This document shows, piece after piece, positions 9,834 through 17,724 of a stretch of 40,688 bases of DNA (position 1 is its first letter; the number at the start of each line of letters is the position of its first letter). The stretch lies in assembly GCF_007829525.1 (NCBI RefSeq), contig NZ_VLJP01000026.1, positions 1-40,688 on the forward strand, in the 5' to 3' direction. The notes under the pieces are model-generated. The model ran no database searches, was not told the origin of the DNA, and saw only the letters and a program-made list of their open reading frames with translations. This DNA is from Mesorhizobium sp. J18 (GTDB lineage Bacteria; Pseudomonadota; Alphaproteobacteria; Rhizobiales; Rhizobiaceae). Both the position numbers and the translations under genes were made by a program.

Positions 9834-10838
9834 ATGTTTCGATTCATTCTGGGACGGCTTGCCGTCCTGATTCCTACTTTCATAGGGGTTTCCATCATTG
9901 CCTTTGCCTTCATCCGCGTCCTGCCGGGAGATCCGGTGATGCTGATGTCCGGCGAACGGGTGATGTCGCAGGAGCGCTATGAGCAGATCAGCCATGCACT
10001 CGGCTATGATCGCCCGCTCTTCGTCCAGTATTTCGACTATCTCGGCGGAATACTGACAGGCGATTTCGGCAATTCGATCGTTACCCGCAGGCCCGTGCTC
10101 GATGACTTTATGGCGCTCTTTCCCGCCACGCTCGAACTTTCGTTCTGCGCCATGTTCATCGCCGTTCTGATCGGCGTTCCGGCCGGCGTTTTCGCGGCCA
10201 TCAAGCGCGGCTCCTTCTTCGATCAGACGATCATGAGCACCGCGCTTGTCGGCTATTCCATGCCGATCTTCTGGTGGGGCCTCCTGCTCATCATCGTCTT
10301 TTCCGGCATGCTCGGCTGGACGCCTGTATCGGGCCGCATATCGCTGCTCTACTATTTCCCGCCGGTGACCGGCTTCATGCTGATCGACTCGCTCCTGTCC
10401 GGCCAGGAGGGAGCCTTCGCCTCGGCGGCAAGCCATCTCATCCTGCCGTCTATCGTTCTGGCGACGATCCCGCTTGCCGTCATCGCCCGGCAGACGCGGT
10501 CAGCCATGCTGGAGGTGCTCGGCGAGGATTATGTCCGCACCGCACGTGCCAAGGGCCTCTCGCCCTTCCGCGTCGTCGGCATTCACGCATTGCGCAACGC
10601 GCTCATCCCGGTGATCACGACCATCGGCCTCCAGATTGGCGTCATGCTGGCGGGCGCGATCCTGACCGAAACCATCTTTTCCTGGCCCGGCATCGGCAAA
10701 TGGATGGTCGATTCGGTTTTCAGGCGTGACTATCCCGTGATCCAAAGCGGTCTGCTGATCATCGCCGGCATCATCATGCTGGTGAATCTGTTGGTCGACC
10801 TGCTCTACGGTCTCATCAATCCGCGCATCAGGCATTGA
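9834..10838 (+). CDS. dppB: Dipeptide ABC transporter permease DppB
   Basis: A 334-residue inner-membrane permease of the binding-protein-dependent family. It has the typical DppB start (MFRFILGRLAVLIPTFIGVS) with helix 1, a periplasmic loop carrying LPGDPVMLMSGE, and about six membrane helices. The EAA loop that contacts the ATPases is EDYVRTARAKGLSPFRVVG (about residues 226-244). The gene starts 104 nt after dppA. That gap is noncoding and could reduce downstream expression relative to the binding protein. DppC follows after 6 nt. Confidence 0.95.
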   Translation: MFRFILGRLAVLIPTFIGVSIIAFAFIRVLPGDPVMLMSGERVMSQERYEQISHALGYDRPLFVQYFDYLGGILTGDFGNSIVTRRPVLDDFMALFPATLELSFCAMFIAVLIGVPAGVFAAIKRGSFFDQTIMSTALVGYSMPIFWWGLLLIIVFSGMLGWTPVSGRISLLYYFPPVTGFMLIDSLLSGQEGAFASAASHLILPSIVLATIPLAVIARQTRSAMLEVLGEDYVRTARAKGLSPFRVVGIHALRNALIPVITTIGLQIGVMLAGAILTETIFSWPGIGKWMVDSVFRRDYPVIQSGLLIIAGIIMLVNLLVDLLYGLINPRIRH

Positions 10839-10844
10839 GGTAGG

Positions 10845-11756
10845 ATGATGACGGACACGTCTGCAACCTCTGCCAGAATGCAGGATTCGTCGCGCCGCCG
10901 CAGGCTGGTGGAGTTCTGGTTCTACTTTTCCGAAAACCGCGGCGCCGTCATCGGGCTCGTCGTCTTCCTTCTCCTCGTCGTGGTGGCGATCGCCGCGCCG
11001 CTGCTGGCGCCGCATGCGCCCAATGCCCAATATCGCGACGCGATCCTGGTCCCGCCATTCTGGGAGGATGGCGGCCGCGCCGCCTTCCCGCTCGGCACCG
11101 ACGCCGTCGGCCGCGACATGCTCTCGCGGCTCCTCTATGGCGCGCGGTTCTCGCTCTTCATCGGTGTCGCCGTCACCGCGCTGGCGCTGACGGTCGGCGT
11201 GCTGATCGGCGTTGTCGCAGGCTATTTCCGGGGCTGGATCGATACCGTGATCATGCGGCTGATGGATATCATCCTCGCCTTCCCCTCGCTGCTTCTGGCG
11301 CTCGTTCTGGTGGCGGTGCTCGGGCCAGGTCTTGGCAACGCCATGATCGCCATCGCGCTCGTCCTGCAGCCGCATTTCGTCCGTCTGACCCGCGCGGCGG
11401 TTATGGGGGAGAAGGGACGCGAATATGTCATCGCCGCCCGGGTCGCCGGCGCCAGCAATCTCAGGCTGATGTTCAAGACGATCCTGCCCAATTGCACGGC
11501 GCCGCTGATCGTCCAGGCGACGCTGTCGGTCTCGACCGCCATCCTCGATGCTGCCGCTCTCGGCTTCCTCGGAATGGGTGCGCAGCCGCCGACGCCGGAA
11601 TGGGGCACCATGCTGGCCGAGGCGCGTGAATTCATCCTGCGCGCCTGGTGGGTGGTGACTTTCCCGGGCCTTGCCATCCTCATCGCCGTGCTCGCTATCA
11701 ATCTCATGGGCGACGGCCTGCGCGACGCGCTCGATCCCAAGCTGAAGAGGTCGTGA
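10845..11756 (+). CDS. dppC: Dipeptide ABC transporter permease DppC
   Basis: A 303-residue partner permease. The cytosolic N-terminus (to about residue 30) precedes helix 1 (VIGLVVFLLLVVVAIAAPLL). The DppC signature FPLGTDAVGRDMLSRLLYGAR follows it, and the EAA loop EYVIAARVAGASNLRLMFK lies at about residues 192-210. The C-terminal NLMGDGLRDALDPKLK is family-typical. Tandem ATG codons at 10845 and 10848 follow GAGGTAGG; the second has slightly better spacing. The stop is separated from dppD by 2 nt, indicating one transcript. Confidence 0.95.
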   Translation: MMTDTSATSARMQDSSRRRRLVEFWFYFSENRGAVIGLVVFLLLVVVAIAAPLLAPHAPNAQYRDAILVPPFWEDGGRAAFPLGTDAVGRDMLSRLLYGARFSLFIGVAVTALALTVGVLIGVVAGYFRGWIDTVIMRLMDIILAFPSLLLALVLVAVLGPGLGNAMIAIALVLQPHFVRLTRAAVMGEKGREYVIAARVAGASNLRLMFKTILPNCTAPLIVQATLSVSTAILDAAALGFLGMGAQPPTPEWGTMLAEAREFILRAWWVVTFPGLAILIAVLAINLMGDGLRDALDPKLKRS

Positions 11757-11758
11757 CC

Positions 11759-12616
11759 ATGGCGCTTCTGGAAATCGAAAACCTCGTGGTCGAATTCGCG
11801 ACTGCATCCGGGCCATTCCGCGCGGTTGACGGCATATCGCTTTCGGTCAATGAGGGCGAGGTGCTGGCGATCGTGGGAGAATCCGGCTCGGGCAAGTCCG
11901 TGTCGATGCTGGCGGTCATGGGGCTGTTGCCCTGGACGGCCAAGGTGACGGCAGACCGCATGGCCTTCCGGGGCCGGGACCTGATGAAGCTTTCCTCCCC
12001 GGACCGGCGCAAGATCATCGGCAAGGACATTGCCATGATCTTTCAGGAGCCGATCGCCAGCCTCAATCCGTGCTTCACGGTCGGCTTTCAGATCGAGGAG
12101 GTTCTGCGCGAGCATCTGGGCCTCGACGGCAAGGCAAGGCGCCGACGCGCCATAGAACTTCTGAAAGCCGTCGGCATTCCCGATCCGGAGGAGCGCCTCG
12201 GCGCATTTCCGCACCAGATGTCCGGCGGCCAGTGCCAGCGCGTCATGATCGCCATCGCCATTGCCTGCAATCCGAAACTCCTGATCGCCGACGAACCGAC
12301 GACCGCGCTCGACGTGACGATCCAGAAGCAGATACTGGATCTGCTCATGCGGCTTCAGACCGAGCACGGCATGGGCATGATCATGATCACCCACAATATG
12401 GGCGTTGTGGCCGAGACGGCCGATCGCGTGGTCGTGCAGTATCGCGGCCGCAAGATGGAGGAGGCCGACGTGCTCTCGCTCTTCGAGGCGCCGAAGCATG
12501 CCTATACGAAGGCGCTTCTGTCGGCTTTGCCGGAAAACGCCGTCGGCGATCGTCTTCCGACCATGCCGGATTTCGCGACGCTTGAGGCAAGTCAGGATTT
12601 GGGGACGTTGCGATGA
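11759..12616 (+). CDS. dppD: Dipeptide ABC transporter ATPase DppD
   Basis: A 285-residue ABC ATPase. Walker A is GESGSGKS (about residue 40), the Q-loop QEPIASLNP, the signature MSGGQCQR, Walker [13 protein letters not shown] and the H-loop MITHNMGVV. It is shorter than Escherichia coli DppD (about 327) because it stops just after [13 protein letters not shown] and lacks the cysteine-rich oligopeptide C-terminal extension. The partner DppF is short in the same way, so this looks like a subfamily trait rather than truncation. The stop overlaps the dppF ATG (ATGA), showing translational coupling. Confidence 0.95.
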   Translation: MALLEIENLVVEFATASGPFRAVDGISLSVNEGEVLAIVGESGSGKSVSMLAVMGLLPWTAKVTADRMAFRGRDLMKLSSPDRRKIIGKDIAMIFQEPIASLNPCFTVGFQIEEVLREHLGLDGKARRRRAIELLKAVGIPDPEERLGAFPHQMSGGQCQRVMIAIAIACNPKLLIADEPTTALDVTIQKQILDLLMRLQTEHGMGMIMITHNMGVVAETADRVVVQYRGRKMEEADVLSLFEAPKHAYTKALLSALPENAVGDRLPTMPDFATLEASQDLGTLR

Positions 12617-13440
12617 ACCGCATCATCCTGGAAACGCGCAACATCGTCCGCGACTATCACATCGGCGGCAGCCTCTTCCGCAAGCCGAAGACGGTCCATG
12701 CCGTCAAGGGGGTGAGCCTGAAGGTGGAAGAAGGCAAGACGCTGGCTATTGTCGGGGAGAGTGGCTGCGGCAAGTCCACGCTGGCGCGTATGATCACCAT
12801 GATCGACCCGCCGACCGCCGGCGAACTCCTGATCGAAGGCGAGAAGGTAGACATAGCACATCAGAAGCTGGCGCCCGAGCTGCGCCGCAAGGTGCAGATC
12901 GTCTTCCAGAACCCCTATGGCTCGCTCAACCCGCGCCAGAAGATCGGCGATGTGCTGATGGAGCCGCTGATCATCAATACCGACATTCCCGCCGGTGAGC
13001 GGCGTGAACGGGCCATGCAGATGCTGACCAAGGTCGGGCTCGACGAAAAGCATTTCAACCGCTACCCGCACATGTTCTCCGGCGGCCAGCGCCAGCGCAT
13101 CGCGATCGCCCGCGCGCTGATGCTCAATCCGAAACTTCTGGTGCTGGACGAACCGGTCTCCGCGCTCGATCTTTCGGTGCAGGCGCAGGTCCTGAACCTG
13201 CTTGGCGATCTGCAGGACGAGTTCGGGCTGACCTATGTCTTCATCAGCCATGACCTGTCCGTGGTCCGCTACATCGCCGACGACGTCATGGTGATGTATT
13301 TCGGCGAAGCGGTGGAATATGGCAGCCGCGACGAGGTATTCTCGTCGCCGAAGCACGACTACACAAAGACGCTTTTCGCCGCGACGCCGCGAGCCGACGT
13401 GGAGAGCATCCGGGCGCGGCTTGCCCGCAAGGCTGCATGA
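12613..13440 (+). CDS. dppF: Dipeptide ABC transporter ATPase DppF
   Basis: A 275-residue ABC ATPase, second nucleotide-binding subunit of the Dpp transporter. Walker A is GESGCGKST, the Q-loop QNPYGSLNP, the signature FSGGQRQR, Walker B LLVLDEPVSALD and the H-loop ISHDLSVV. An N-terminal insertion (IGGSLFRKPKTVHAVKG) is typical of DppF/OppF. It ends soon after HDYTKTLFAATP without the cysteine-rich C-terminal region. It is the last gene of dppABCDF and is followed by an imperfect GC-rich hairpin. Confidence 0.95.
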   Translation: MNRIILETRNIVRDYHIGGSLFRKPKTVHAVKGVSLKVEEGKTLAIVGESGCGKSTLARMITMIDPPTAGELLIEGEKVDIAHQKLAPELRRKVQIVFQNPYGSLNPRQKIGDVLMEPLIINTDIPAGERRERAMQMLTKVGLDEKHFNRYPHMFSGGQRQRIAIARALMLNPKLLVLDEPVSALDLSVQAQVLNLLGDLQDEFGLTYVFISHDLSVVRYIADDVMVMYFGEAVEYGSRDEVFSSPKHDYTKTLFAATPRADVESIRARLARKAA

Positions 13441-13452
13441 CTTTTCCTGGCA

Positions 13453-13479
13453 GGCCGGAGGCGATGATCGGCCTCGGCC
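13453..13479 (+). terminator. Possible terminator after dppF
   Basis: GGCCGGAGGC and GCCTCGGCC can pair as a nine-base-pair stem with one bulge around GATGATCG. It lies 12 nt after the dppF stop. No T-run follows, so if it terminates transcription it may be Rho-assisted. Confidence 0.3.
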
Positions 13480-13631
13480 AGCCTTCCTGGCCCGATAATG
13501 GCTTCGCCTGCCGAATCGAGGCAGCGATGCAACACTTTTGAAAGAAAACGAAAAGGGCAGGCCCGGTATGCTTGACCGGCGGTGCATGGCCGCCATGAAT
13601 GACAGCTGGAACAAATAAAGAAGGGTGCGTG

Positions 13632-14255
13632 GTGGTCGGGACGGATGTTGTGGGTGCTGCCGGTAAAGCGAACCGCTTTGGGATCGCGCGCCGGGAGTTG
13701 GTGTTGGGCTGCCTGGCACTGATGGTTTCCGGTTGCGCTTCGCGGCGGAAGGTCGTTGAGGCGCCGTCGCCGCCGCCTCCCTTTCAACTGGCTCCTGAAC
13801 TCAGGCGACAGCGTGTCGCCTATTATGGGACGGAGGAGCCGGGGACGATCGTCGTCAATGTATCGGAGCGTTTCCTGTATTTCGTCGAGGAGGACGGCAT
13901 GGCGACGCGCTATGGTGTCGCCGTTGGCGAGGAGGGGCTGACCTTCAAGGGCAGGGCCAAGATCGGCCGCAAGGCCGAGTGGCCGTCATGGACGCCGACC
14001 GCAAACATGATCAAGCGCAAGCCGCATCTGGCAAAATATGCGGCAGGAGTTCCAGGCGGAGAAAACAATCCGCTTGGTGCTCGCGCGCTCTATCTCTATC
14101 GTAACGGGCGCGATACCATGTTTCGGATCCATGGCACCAACGAGCCTTGGCTGATAGGCACTGCAGTGTCGAATGGATGCATTCGCCTGACCAACGAAGA
14201 CATCATAGATTTGTATGAGCGTACCCCGACGGGCGCGCCGGTACTGGTCATCTGA
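13632..14255 (+). CDS. L,D-transpeptidase lipoprotein (YkuD/ErfK family)
   Basis: A peptidoglycan-modifying enzyme expected to form or exchange 3-3 cross-links, or to attach proteins to peptidoglycan, in the periplasm. About 207 residues. After a basic N-region (RFGIARRE) a hydrophobic stretch ends in the lipobox VSGC, predicting a lipid-anchored protein; a proline-rich linker (EAPSPPPP) follows. The YkuD domain runs from TIVVNVSERFLYFVEEDG to the end, with the catalytic signature HGTNEPWLIGTAVSNGCIRL; the nucleophilic Cys codon is 14178-14180. GTG 13632 is preferred because AGAAGGG lies 6 nt upstream. GTG 13629 and ATG 13599 are in-frame alternatives. It is probably a single-gene unit, separated from dppF by 191 nt. 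Confidence 0.9.
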   Translation: MVGTDVVGAAGKANRFGIARRELVLGCLALMVSGCASRRKVVEAPSPPPPFQLAPELRRQRVAYYGTEEPGTIVVNVSERFLYFVEEDGMATRYGVAVGEEGLTFKGRAKIGRKAEWPSWTPTANMIKRKPHLAKYAAGVPGGENNPLGARALYLYRNGRDTMFRIHGTNEPWLIGTAVSNGCIRLTNEDIIDLYERTPTGAPVLVI

Positions 14256-14381
14256 TCCGGCCTGATAAAGTACGGATAGCCTCCTTTTTCCAGCAGCAGC
14301 CCGTCAACTTGTCCGCGGCTCCGGCATAGAGTTTCTCCGTTAACCAGCAAACCAACTGTGTCTTTCCTGCACTAGGCTTCT

Positions 14382-14437
14382 GTAACGAATGCCGTTACCT
14401 TCCCGTCCATTGGGGGGTCGTTGCGTAGATAATCTAC
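14382..14437. promoter_or_regulatory. Two short dyads upstream of the small lipoprotein gene
   Basis: GTAACG (14382-14387) and CGTTAC (14393-14398) form a six-base-pair dyad with a 5-nt centre. GTAGAT-A-ATCTAC (14425-14437) forms a second one 27 nt before the gene start. Both could be operators or part of the promoter region. No known regulator is recognised. Confidence 0.25.
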
Positions 14438-14464
14438 TCCACTTACGGGGAAAGGATTTGCCCG

Positions 14465-14608
14465 ATGGTCAGAATACTAGTTCCAGTGGTTCTTCTGTTC
14501 GCTGTCGCCGGCCTTAGCGCCTGCGGAACGATCGGAAAAGGCAAGGGGAAAGCCCCGCCTCCGGTTGTTGAGCCGGCTCCGGTGGCTGAGGAAATCATCA
14601 CCAAGTAA
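14465..14608 (+). CDS. Small lipoprotein, 47 residues
   Basis: A very short gene read directly from the sequence. The start MVRILVPVVLLFAVAGLSAC is a textbook lipoprotein signal with lipobox LSAC (Cys20), leaving a mature peptide of only 28 residues: GTIGKGKGKAP, then proline/valine-rich PPPVVEPAPVAEE, ending IITK. It resembles the tiny Lys/Pro-rich entericidin-like or unnamed lipoproteins common in rhizobia, but no family is recognised. GGGGAAAGGA lies 5-14 nt upstream of the ATG as ribosome binding site. A 36-bp perfect palindrome begins 14 nt after the stop. It sits between two other predicted lipoprotein genes. Its role is unknown; a membrane or peptidoglycan contact is an inference from the anchor. 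Confidence 0.75.
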   Translation: MVRILVPVVLLFAVAGLSACGTIGKGKGKAPPPVVEPAPVAEEIITK

Positions 14609-14622
14609 CCCATACTTGGGCT

Positions 14623-14658
14623 TTGATGGGAAAGTGCCGGCCGGCACTTTCCCATCAA
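14623..14658 (+). terminator. 36-bp perfect palindrome, probable terminator
   Basis: Two 18-base arms meet without a spacer: TTGATGGGAAAGTGCCGG and its exact complement CCGGCACTTTCCCATCAA. As RNA it forms a long hairpin directly after the small lipoprotein gene. The T-run that should follow is poor (ATTACT), so it may act as an mRNA 3' stabiliser or a dyad protein site as well as a terminator. Confidence 0.6.
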
Positions 14659-14725
14659 TTACTGGCCTGAACCCGCTCTTGGCGGCGGGGCGGGCATGTA
14701 GTTCCATGCAATTTTGAGGTTCCGG

Positions 14726-15400
14726 ATGGGGATGACGCCTGTCTGTGCTCGTCTGGTGCTTGCGGCGCTACTCGCTCTCATGGCGGCCGCGTGTCAAACG
14801 GACGATTTGCCTCCTCAGCCGCGTTTCATTTCCTTTGCACCGGATGACGGAATAGCCGTGCCGATGTCGACGGCCGCGGCGCAAAGTGCTCCGGCAGCGC
14901 CGGCTCGAAACAGCGAACGGCAGTATTTCATAGAATTCCGCTCCCGTTATGCCTTGAGCTACGGCCACTCCTATGTGGTTTTCGGCCGCGCGACCGAGAC
15001 AGGGGAGATGATCAATCCCGAAGTAGCGGGCCTTCACCCGGCCTCGAACAGCCCGGTCCCCTACGTACTGGGGCATATCATCCCGGTACCGGCCGAAACC
15101 GGCTGGAGTGACGGAGATCTGGAAGAAGAATACAGGTCGGCGAGTTGGCGAGTGATGCTCAATGAAGACGAGTATAACAAGGTCGTCGCATATATCCGGA
15201 AGTTGCAGTCCAGTTCCGTTACCTGGAATGCGACGGTCTACAACTGCAACGCTTTCGTCGGAAGCATCGCGCGCTTCATGGGCTACAGGACACCTTCCAA
15301 GTGGCTCCGGTCCCAGCAGTTCATCACCAAGCTTCGGGAGATGAACACGGACGACAACACGACCCTTTCCTCGGCAGCAGCCGGGTTTCGAAGGGAATAG
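14726..15400 (+). CDS. Lipoprotein with possible permuted NlpC/P60-like (DUF4105-like) domain
   Basis: A 224-residue predicted lipoprotein. The signal peptide ends at Cys23 (ALLALMAAAC), followed by a low-complexity linker rich in Ala, Pro and Ser (to about residue 65). The globular part contains EFRSRYALSYGHSYVVFGR with His81 and, 93 residues later, TVYNCNAFVGSIARFMG with Cys174. A His followed much later by an NC motif that starts a helix is the order seen in circularly permuted papain-like enzymes (DUF4105, LRAT, YiiX types), so a cell-wall or acyl hydrolase is possible. This is my inference; the exact family is not recognised. ATG 14726 is chosen because GAGG precedes it by 6 nt; ATG 14732 is an alternative. 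It follows the 36-bp palindrome and probably has its own promoter. Confidence 0.7.
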   Translation: MGMTPVCARLVLAALLALMAAACQTDDLPPQPRFISFAPDDGIAVPMSTAAAQSAPAAPARNSERQYFIEFRSRYALSYGHSYVVFGRATETGEMINPEVAGLHPASNSPVPYVLGHIIPVPAETGWSDGDLEEEYRSASWRVMLNEDEYNKVVAYIRKLQSSSVTWNATVYNCNAFVGSIARFMGYRTPSKWLRSQQFITKLREMNTDDNTTLSSAAAGFRRE

Positions 15401-15418
15401 CGTCGCAAACACAGACGT

Positions 15419-15440
15419 CCCGGTCAGCCGGGCCTATAAT
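15419..15440 (+). promoter_or_regulatory. Hairpin followed by perfect -10-like TATAAT
   Basis: CCCGG-TCAG-CCGGG (15419-15432) lies just after the lipoprotein gene. It is followed at 15435-15440 by TATAAT, identical to the sigma-70 -10 consensus. No good -35 hexamer sits 17 bp upstream. It could be a weak terminator, or a start site for the ICMT/acyltransferase pair with a leader of about 140 nt. Confidence 0.25.
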
Positions 15441-15583
15441 GGCAGGCGATTCGCTGGCCTGTCGGATACGGTTCGGCTGATGCCTGCATGGACCTGCGCC
15501 GAAGCCTTCGGCCCGTGTTCCGAATTCCCGTTGGCAGAACGTTCGATCATACTAATAGGTCCCGACCGGCGAGAGGCTCTGGA

Positions 15584-16177
15584 GTGAAGATAGGCGTGGC
15601 TACCATTGGGGAGATCGTCTGGGTCCTCGGCATAATTGCCTGGTATATCATACGATATCCCTTCGAACGGCGGGCCAGACGCCGGAGAGTGGTGACCGAC
15701 CGCAGTTCTCCGGCTGATGGCATCGGCCTTGCCTCGGCGCTCTTCGGCATGGCGATCCTTCCTGGATTCTACGTTGCAAGCGGCATTCCGAAGGTTGCCG
15801 ACCATCCGGTCAACGCCTGGGCCGTTGCCTTCGGAACGATCATTTTTGCCGCCGCGCTGTGGGTTTTTCGCAAATCCCACAAGGAACTCGGCCGAAACTG
15901 GTCCATCACGCTGGAGATTCGGGAAAGCCACAAGCTGGTCGATACGGGGCTTTACGCCAGAATTCGCCATCCCATGTACACCTCGTTTCTGCTCATGGCG
16001 GTCGGACAGGCCTTTCTCCTGGCGAACTGGGTCGCGGGCCTGGCCGGCCTGGTCGGCTTTGCGGTTCTTTTTTTTCTGCGGGTGGGTAAGGAAGAGCGTA
16101 TGATGCTGGAGATTTTCGGTGCGGAGTACCGCGCCTATATGGAAAGGACCAAGAGAATAGTTCCTTATATTTATTGA
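15584..16177 (+). CDS. Isoprenylcysteine carboxyl methyltransferase-type membrane methyltransferase
   Basis: A 197-residue integral membrane protein of the ICMT/PEMT methyltransferase family. About five hydrophobic segments are visible (for example GEIVWVLGIIAWYIIRYPF, WAVAFGTIIFAAALWVF, FLLANWVAGLAGLVGFAVLF). The C-terminal SAM-binding signature is ARIRHPMYTSFLL followed by EERMMLEIFGAEYRAYMERT. Bacteria lack prenylated CaaX proteins, so the acceptor is probably a lipid or small amphipathic molecule; it is unknown here. GTG 15584 is the likely start, with GAGAGG upstream; the longer frame from 15488 adds unrelated arginine-rich residues. The stop is 9 nt before the acyltransferase-like gene, so the two probably form an operon. 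Confidence 0.85.
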   Translation: MKIGVATIGEIVWVLGIIAWYIIRYPFERRARRRRVVTDRSSPADGIGLASALFGMAILPGFYVASGIPKVADHPVNAWAVAFGTIIFAAALWVFRKSHKELGRNWSITLEIRESHKLVDTGLYARIRHPMYTSFLLMAVGQAFLLANWVAGLAGLVGFAVLFFLRVGKEERMMLEIFGAEYRAYMERTKRIVPYIY

Positions 16178-16186
16178 GGTCCTGTG

Positions 16187-16963
16187 ATGAGAGGCCGAGT
16201 CATCAAGCTTTCGGCGTCCCGACGTCTGGTCGGCGACCTGATGCGGTTTTCGATCAGAGTGCCGCGGGTCACGGTGCAGCGGCGCATGAACCTCGCTCCC
16301 CTCATGAAGGCGAGGATGAGCCAAACGCCCAGACCCTCCTGGACCGTGATCTTTCTGAAGGGATATGCGCTTCTTGCCCGCGAGGTGCCCGAATTGCGGC
16401 GCGCCTATGTGAAGCTGCCCCGGCCGCAACTCTACGAGTATCCCGTTAGCGTGGCCTCGATCGCCTATGAGCGCGAATATGAAGGCGAGCGGGCCGTGCT
16501 ATTGAGCAGCATAAAGGCCCCGGAACGGTTCTCGGTCGCCGAACTCGATGAAATGATTCAGAGGGTGCGGTCGCGCCCGGTTCTCGAGGTCAAGGATTTT
16601 CAACGCGCCCTGAAACTCGCCCGTGCGCCGGCGCCGATCAGATGGCTGCTGATGTGGCTGGGGCTCAATATCGCCCGGCAGAGGGCAAACTATTTCGGCA
16701 CCTTTCAGCTATCCGTCTATTCCGGGCTTGGGGCCGAATCCTTCAATCCGCTCACCCCTTTGACCACGCTTCTCAACTACGGCACGATCGACAAGGACGG
16801 ATTCGTCAATGTCCGGATCCTCTACGACCATCGGGTCATGGATGGAGCCAATGTCGCACGGGCACTGGAAATGTTCGAGACGATCCTGAACGGTGCCGTC
16901 GCCGAGGAAATGTCTCCGGCCGATGCCGATGAGAGCGGCGCGCGCAGAGCGGCGCGCGCGTAA
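16187..16963 (+). CDS. Free-standing E2-type (CAT-like) acyltransferase domain protein
   Basis: A 258-residue protein resembling the catalytic domain of 2-oxoacid dehydrogenase E2 acyltransferases and chloramphenicol acetyltransferase. The diagnostic motif ILYDHRVMDGANVARAL carries the catalytic His215 and Asp219-Gly220, as in DHRxxDG of E2 enzymes. The region SVYSGLGAESFNPLTPLTTLL corresponds to the core strands. There is no lipoyl domain or E1/E3-binding domain, so it cannot work as a standard pyruvate dehydrogenase subunit. The N-terminus is strongly basic (GRVIKLSASRRL, RVTVQRRMN). ATG 16187 is preferred over GTG 16184, with TGAGGT upstream. It follows the ICMT-type gene at 9 nt; together they could modify a small molecule or lipid by methylation and acylation (inference). 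Confidence 0.75.
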   Translation: MRGRVIKLSASRRLVGDLMRFSIRVPRVTVQRRMNLAPLMKARMSQTPRPSWTVIFLKGYALLAREVPELRRAYVKLPRPQLYEYPVSVASIAYEREYEGERAVLLSSIKAPERFSVAELDEMIQRVRSRPVLEVKDFQRALKLARAPAPIRWLLMWLGLNIARQRANYFGTFQLSVYSGLGAESFNPLTPLTTLLNYGTIDKDGFVNVRILYDHRVMDGANVARALEMFETILNGAVAEEMSPADADESGARRAARA

Positions 16964-17003
16964 TTGCAAGGCCGATTTCCCGCCCGATCACAGCCGCATC
17001 AGA

Positions 17004-17031
17004 GGGCCAGCGCCGCTTCCTGTTCTGGCCC
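17004..17031. terminator. Possible bidirectional terminator
   Basis: GGGCCAG (17004-17010) and CTGGCCC (17025-17031) form a perfect seven-base-pair stem with a 14-nt loop between the convergent acyltransferase-like and SRPBCC genes. There is no T-run on either side. Confidence 0.3.
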
Positions 17032-17060
17032 CTGCCGTCTCGGCTGAATTTGCTCTCTGG

Positions 17061-17504
17061 CTATTGATTGATCTCAGGCTCGACGAGCCTTGCCAGATTT
17101 CGCAACGACTCCTGCCACCCGAGATAACAGGCCTCGGGAGGGATGAGATCCGGGATGCCGGCCTGCACGATATCGAGTTCGGTACCGACCGATACTTGCT
17201 TCAAGGTCACGGTCACCTGCATCTCGCCAGGCAGGTTCGGATCGTCGAATTTGTCCGTGTAGCGCAAGCGCTCACCGGGCACGAGTTCGACATATTCGCC
17301 GCCAAATGCGTGGCTTTGGCCCGTTGTGAAGTTGCGGAACGACATCCTGAAGGTGCCGCCGACCTTCGGCTCCAGATGGTGGACGGTACAGGCGAAGCCG
17401 TTTGGCGGAAGCCATTTTGCGAGCGCGTCCGCTTCGAGGAACGCGCGGTAGACTTTCTCCGGGCTGGTTGCCAGAACGCGGTGCAGGCTTACGGTGCTGG
17501 GCAT
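17061..17504 (-). CDS. AHSA1/SRPBCC family protein
   Basis: A 147-residue START-like protein of the activator-of-Hsp90-homologue (AHSA1, CalC-type) family. Hallmarks are the N-terminal VSLHRVLATSPEKVYRAFLE with ALAKWLPP, the central GGTFRMSFRNF, GERLRYTDKFDD and the C-terminal CYLGWQESLRNLARLVE helix. Such proteins bind hydrophobic ligands or act in stress responses, and the ligand is unknown. It is a single-gene unit on the minus strand, convergent with the acyltransferase-like gene and divergent from the LysR gene. It is not related in operon structure to the CoxG-like SRPBCC protein at the start of the window. Confidence 0.88.
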   Translation of the reverse strand: MPSTVSLHRVLATSPEKVYRAFLEADALAKWLPPNGFACTVHHLEPKVGGTFRMSFRNFTTGQSHAFGGEYVELVPGERLRYTDKFDDPNLPGEMQVTVTLKQVSVGTELDIVQAGIPDLIPPEACYLGWQESLRNLARLVEPEINQ

Positions 17505-17724
17505 GTGGTCTATCCTTGTGAGTTTGACGGATGGCTCCCATGAATCGCCAATCCACGCATCAAGGACGAACGAGGATTTGCCAGTCCGACACGGGATCTC
17601 ACATTTCTAGCGCGCCGCCAGTTGACCTCCAGGACGGGCGAGGGAGACTGAGACAGGAAAACATGGAAAATCCGACAGGACCTGTGTCGAAACTCAACCT
17701 TGCCGCGAAGGACCGGTATCTCCA

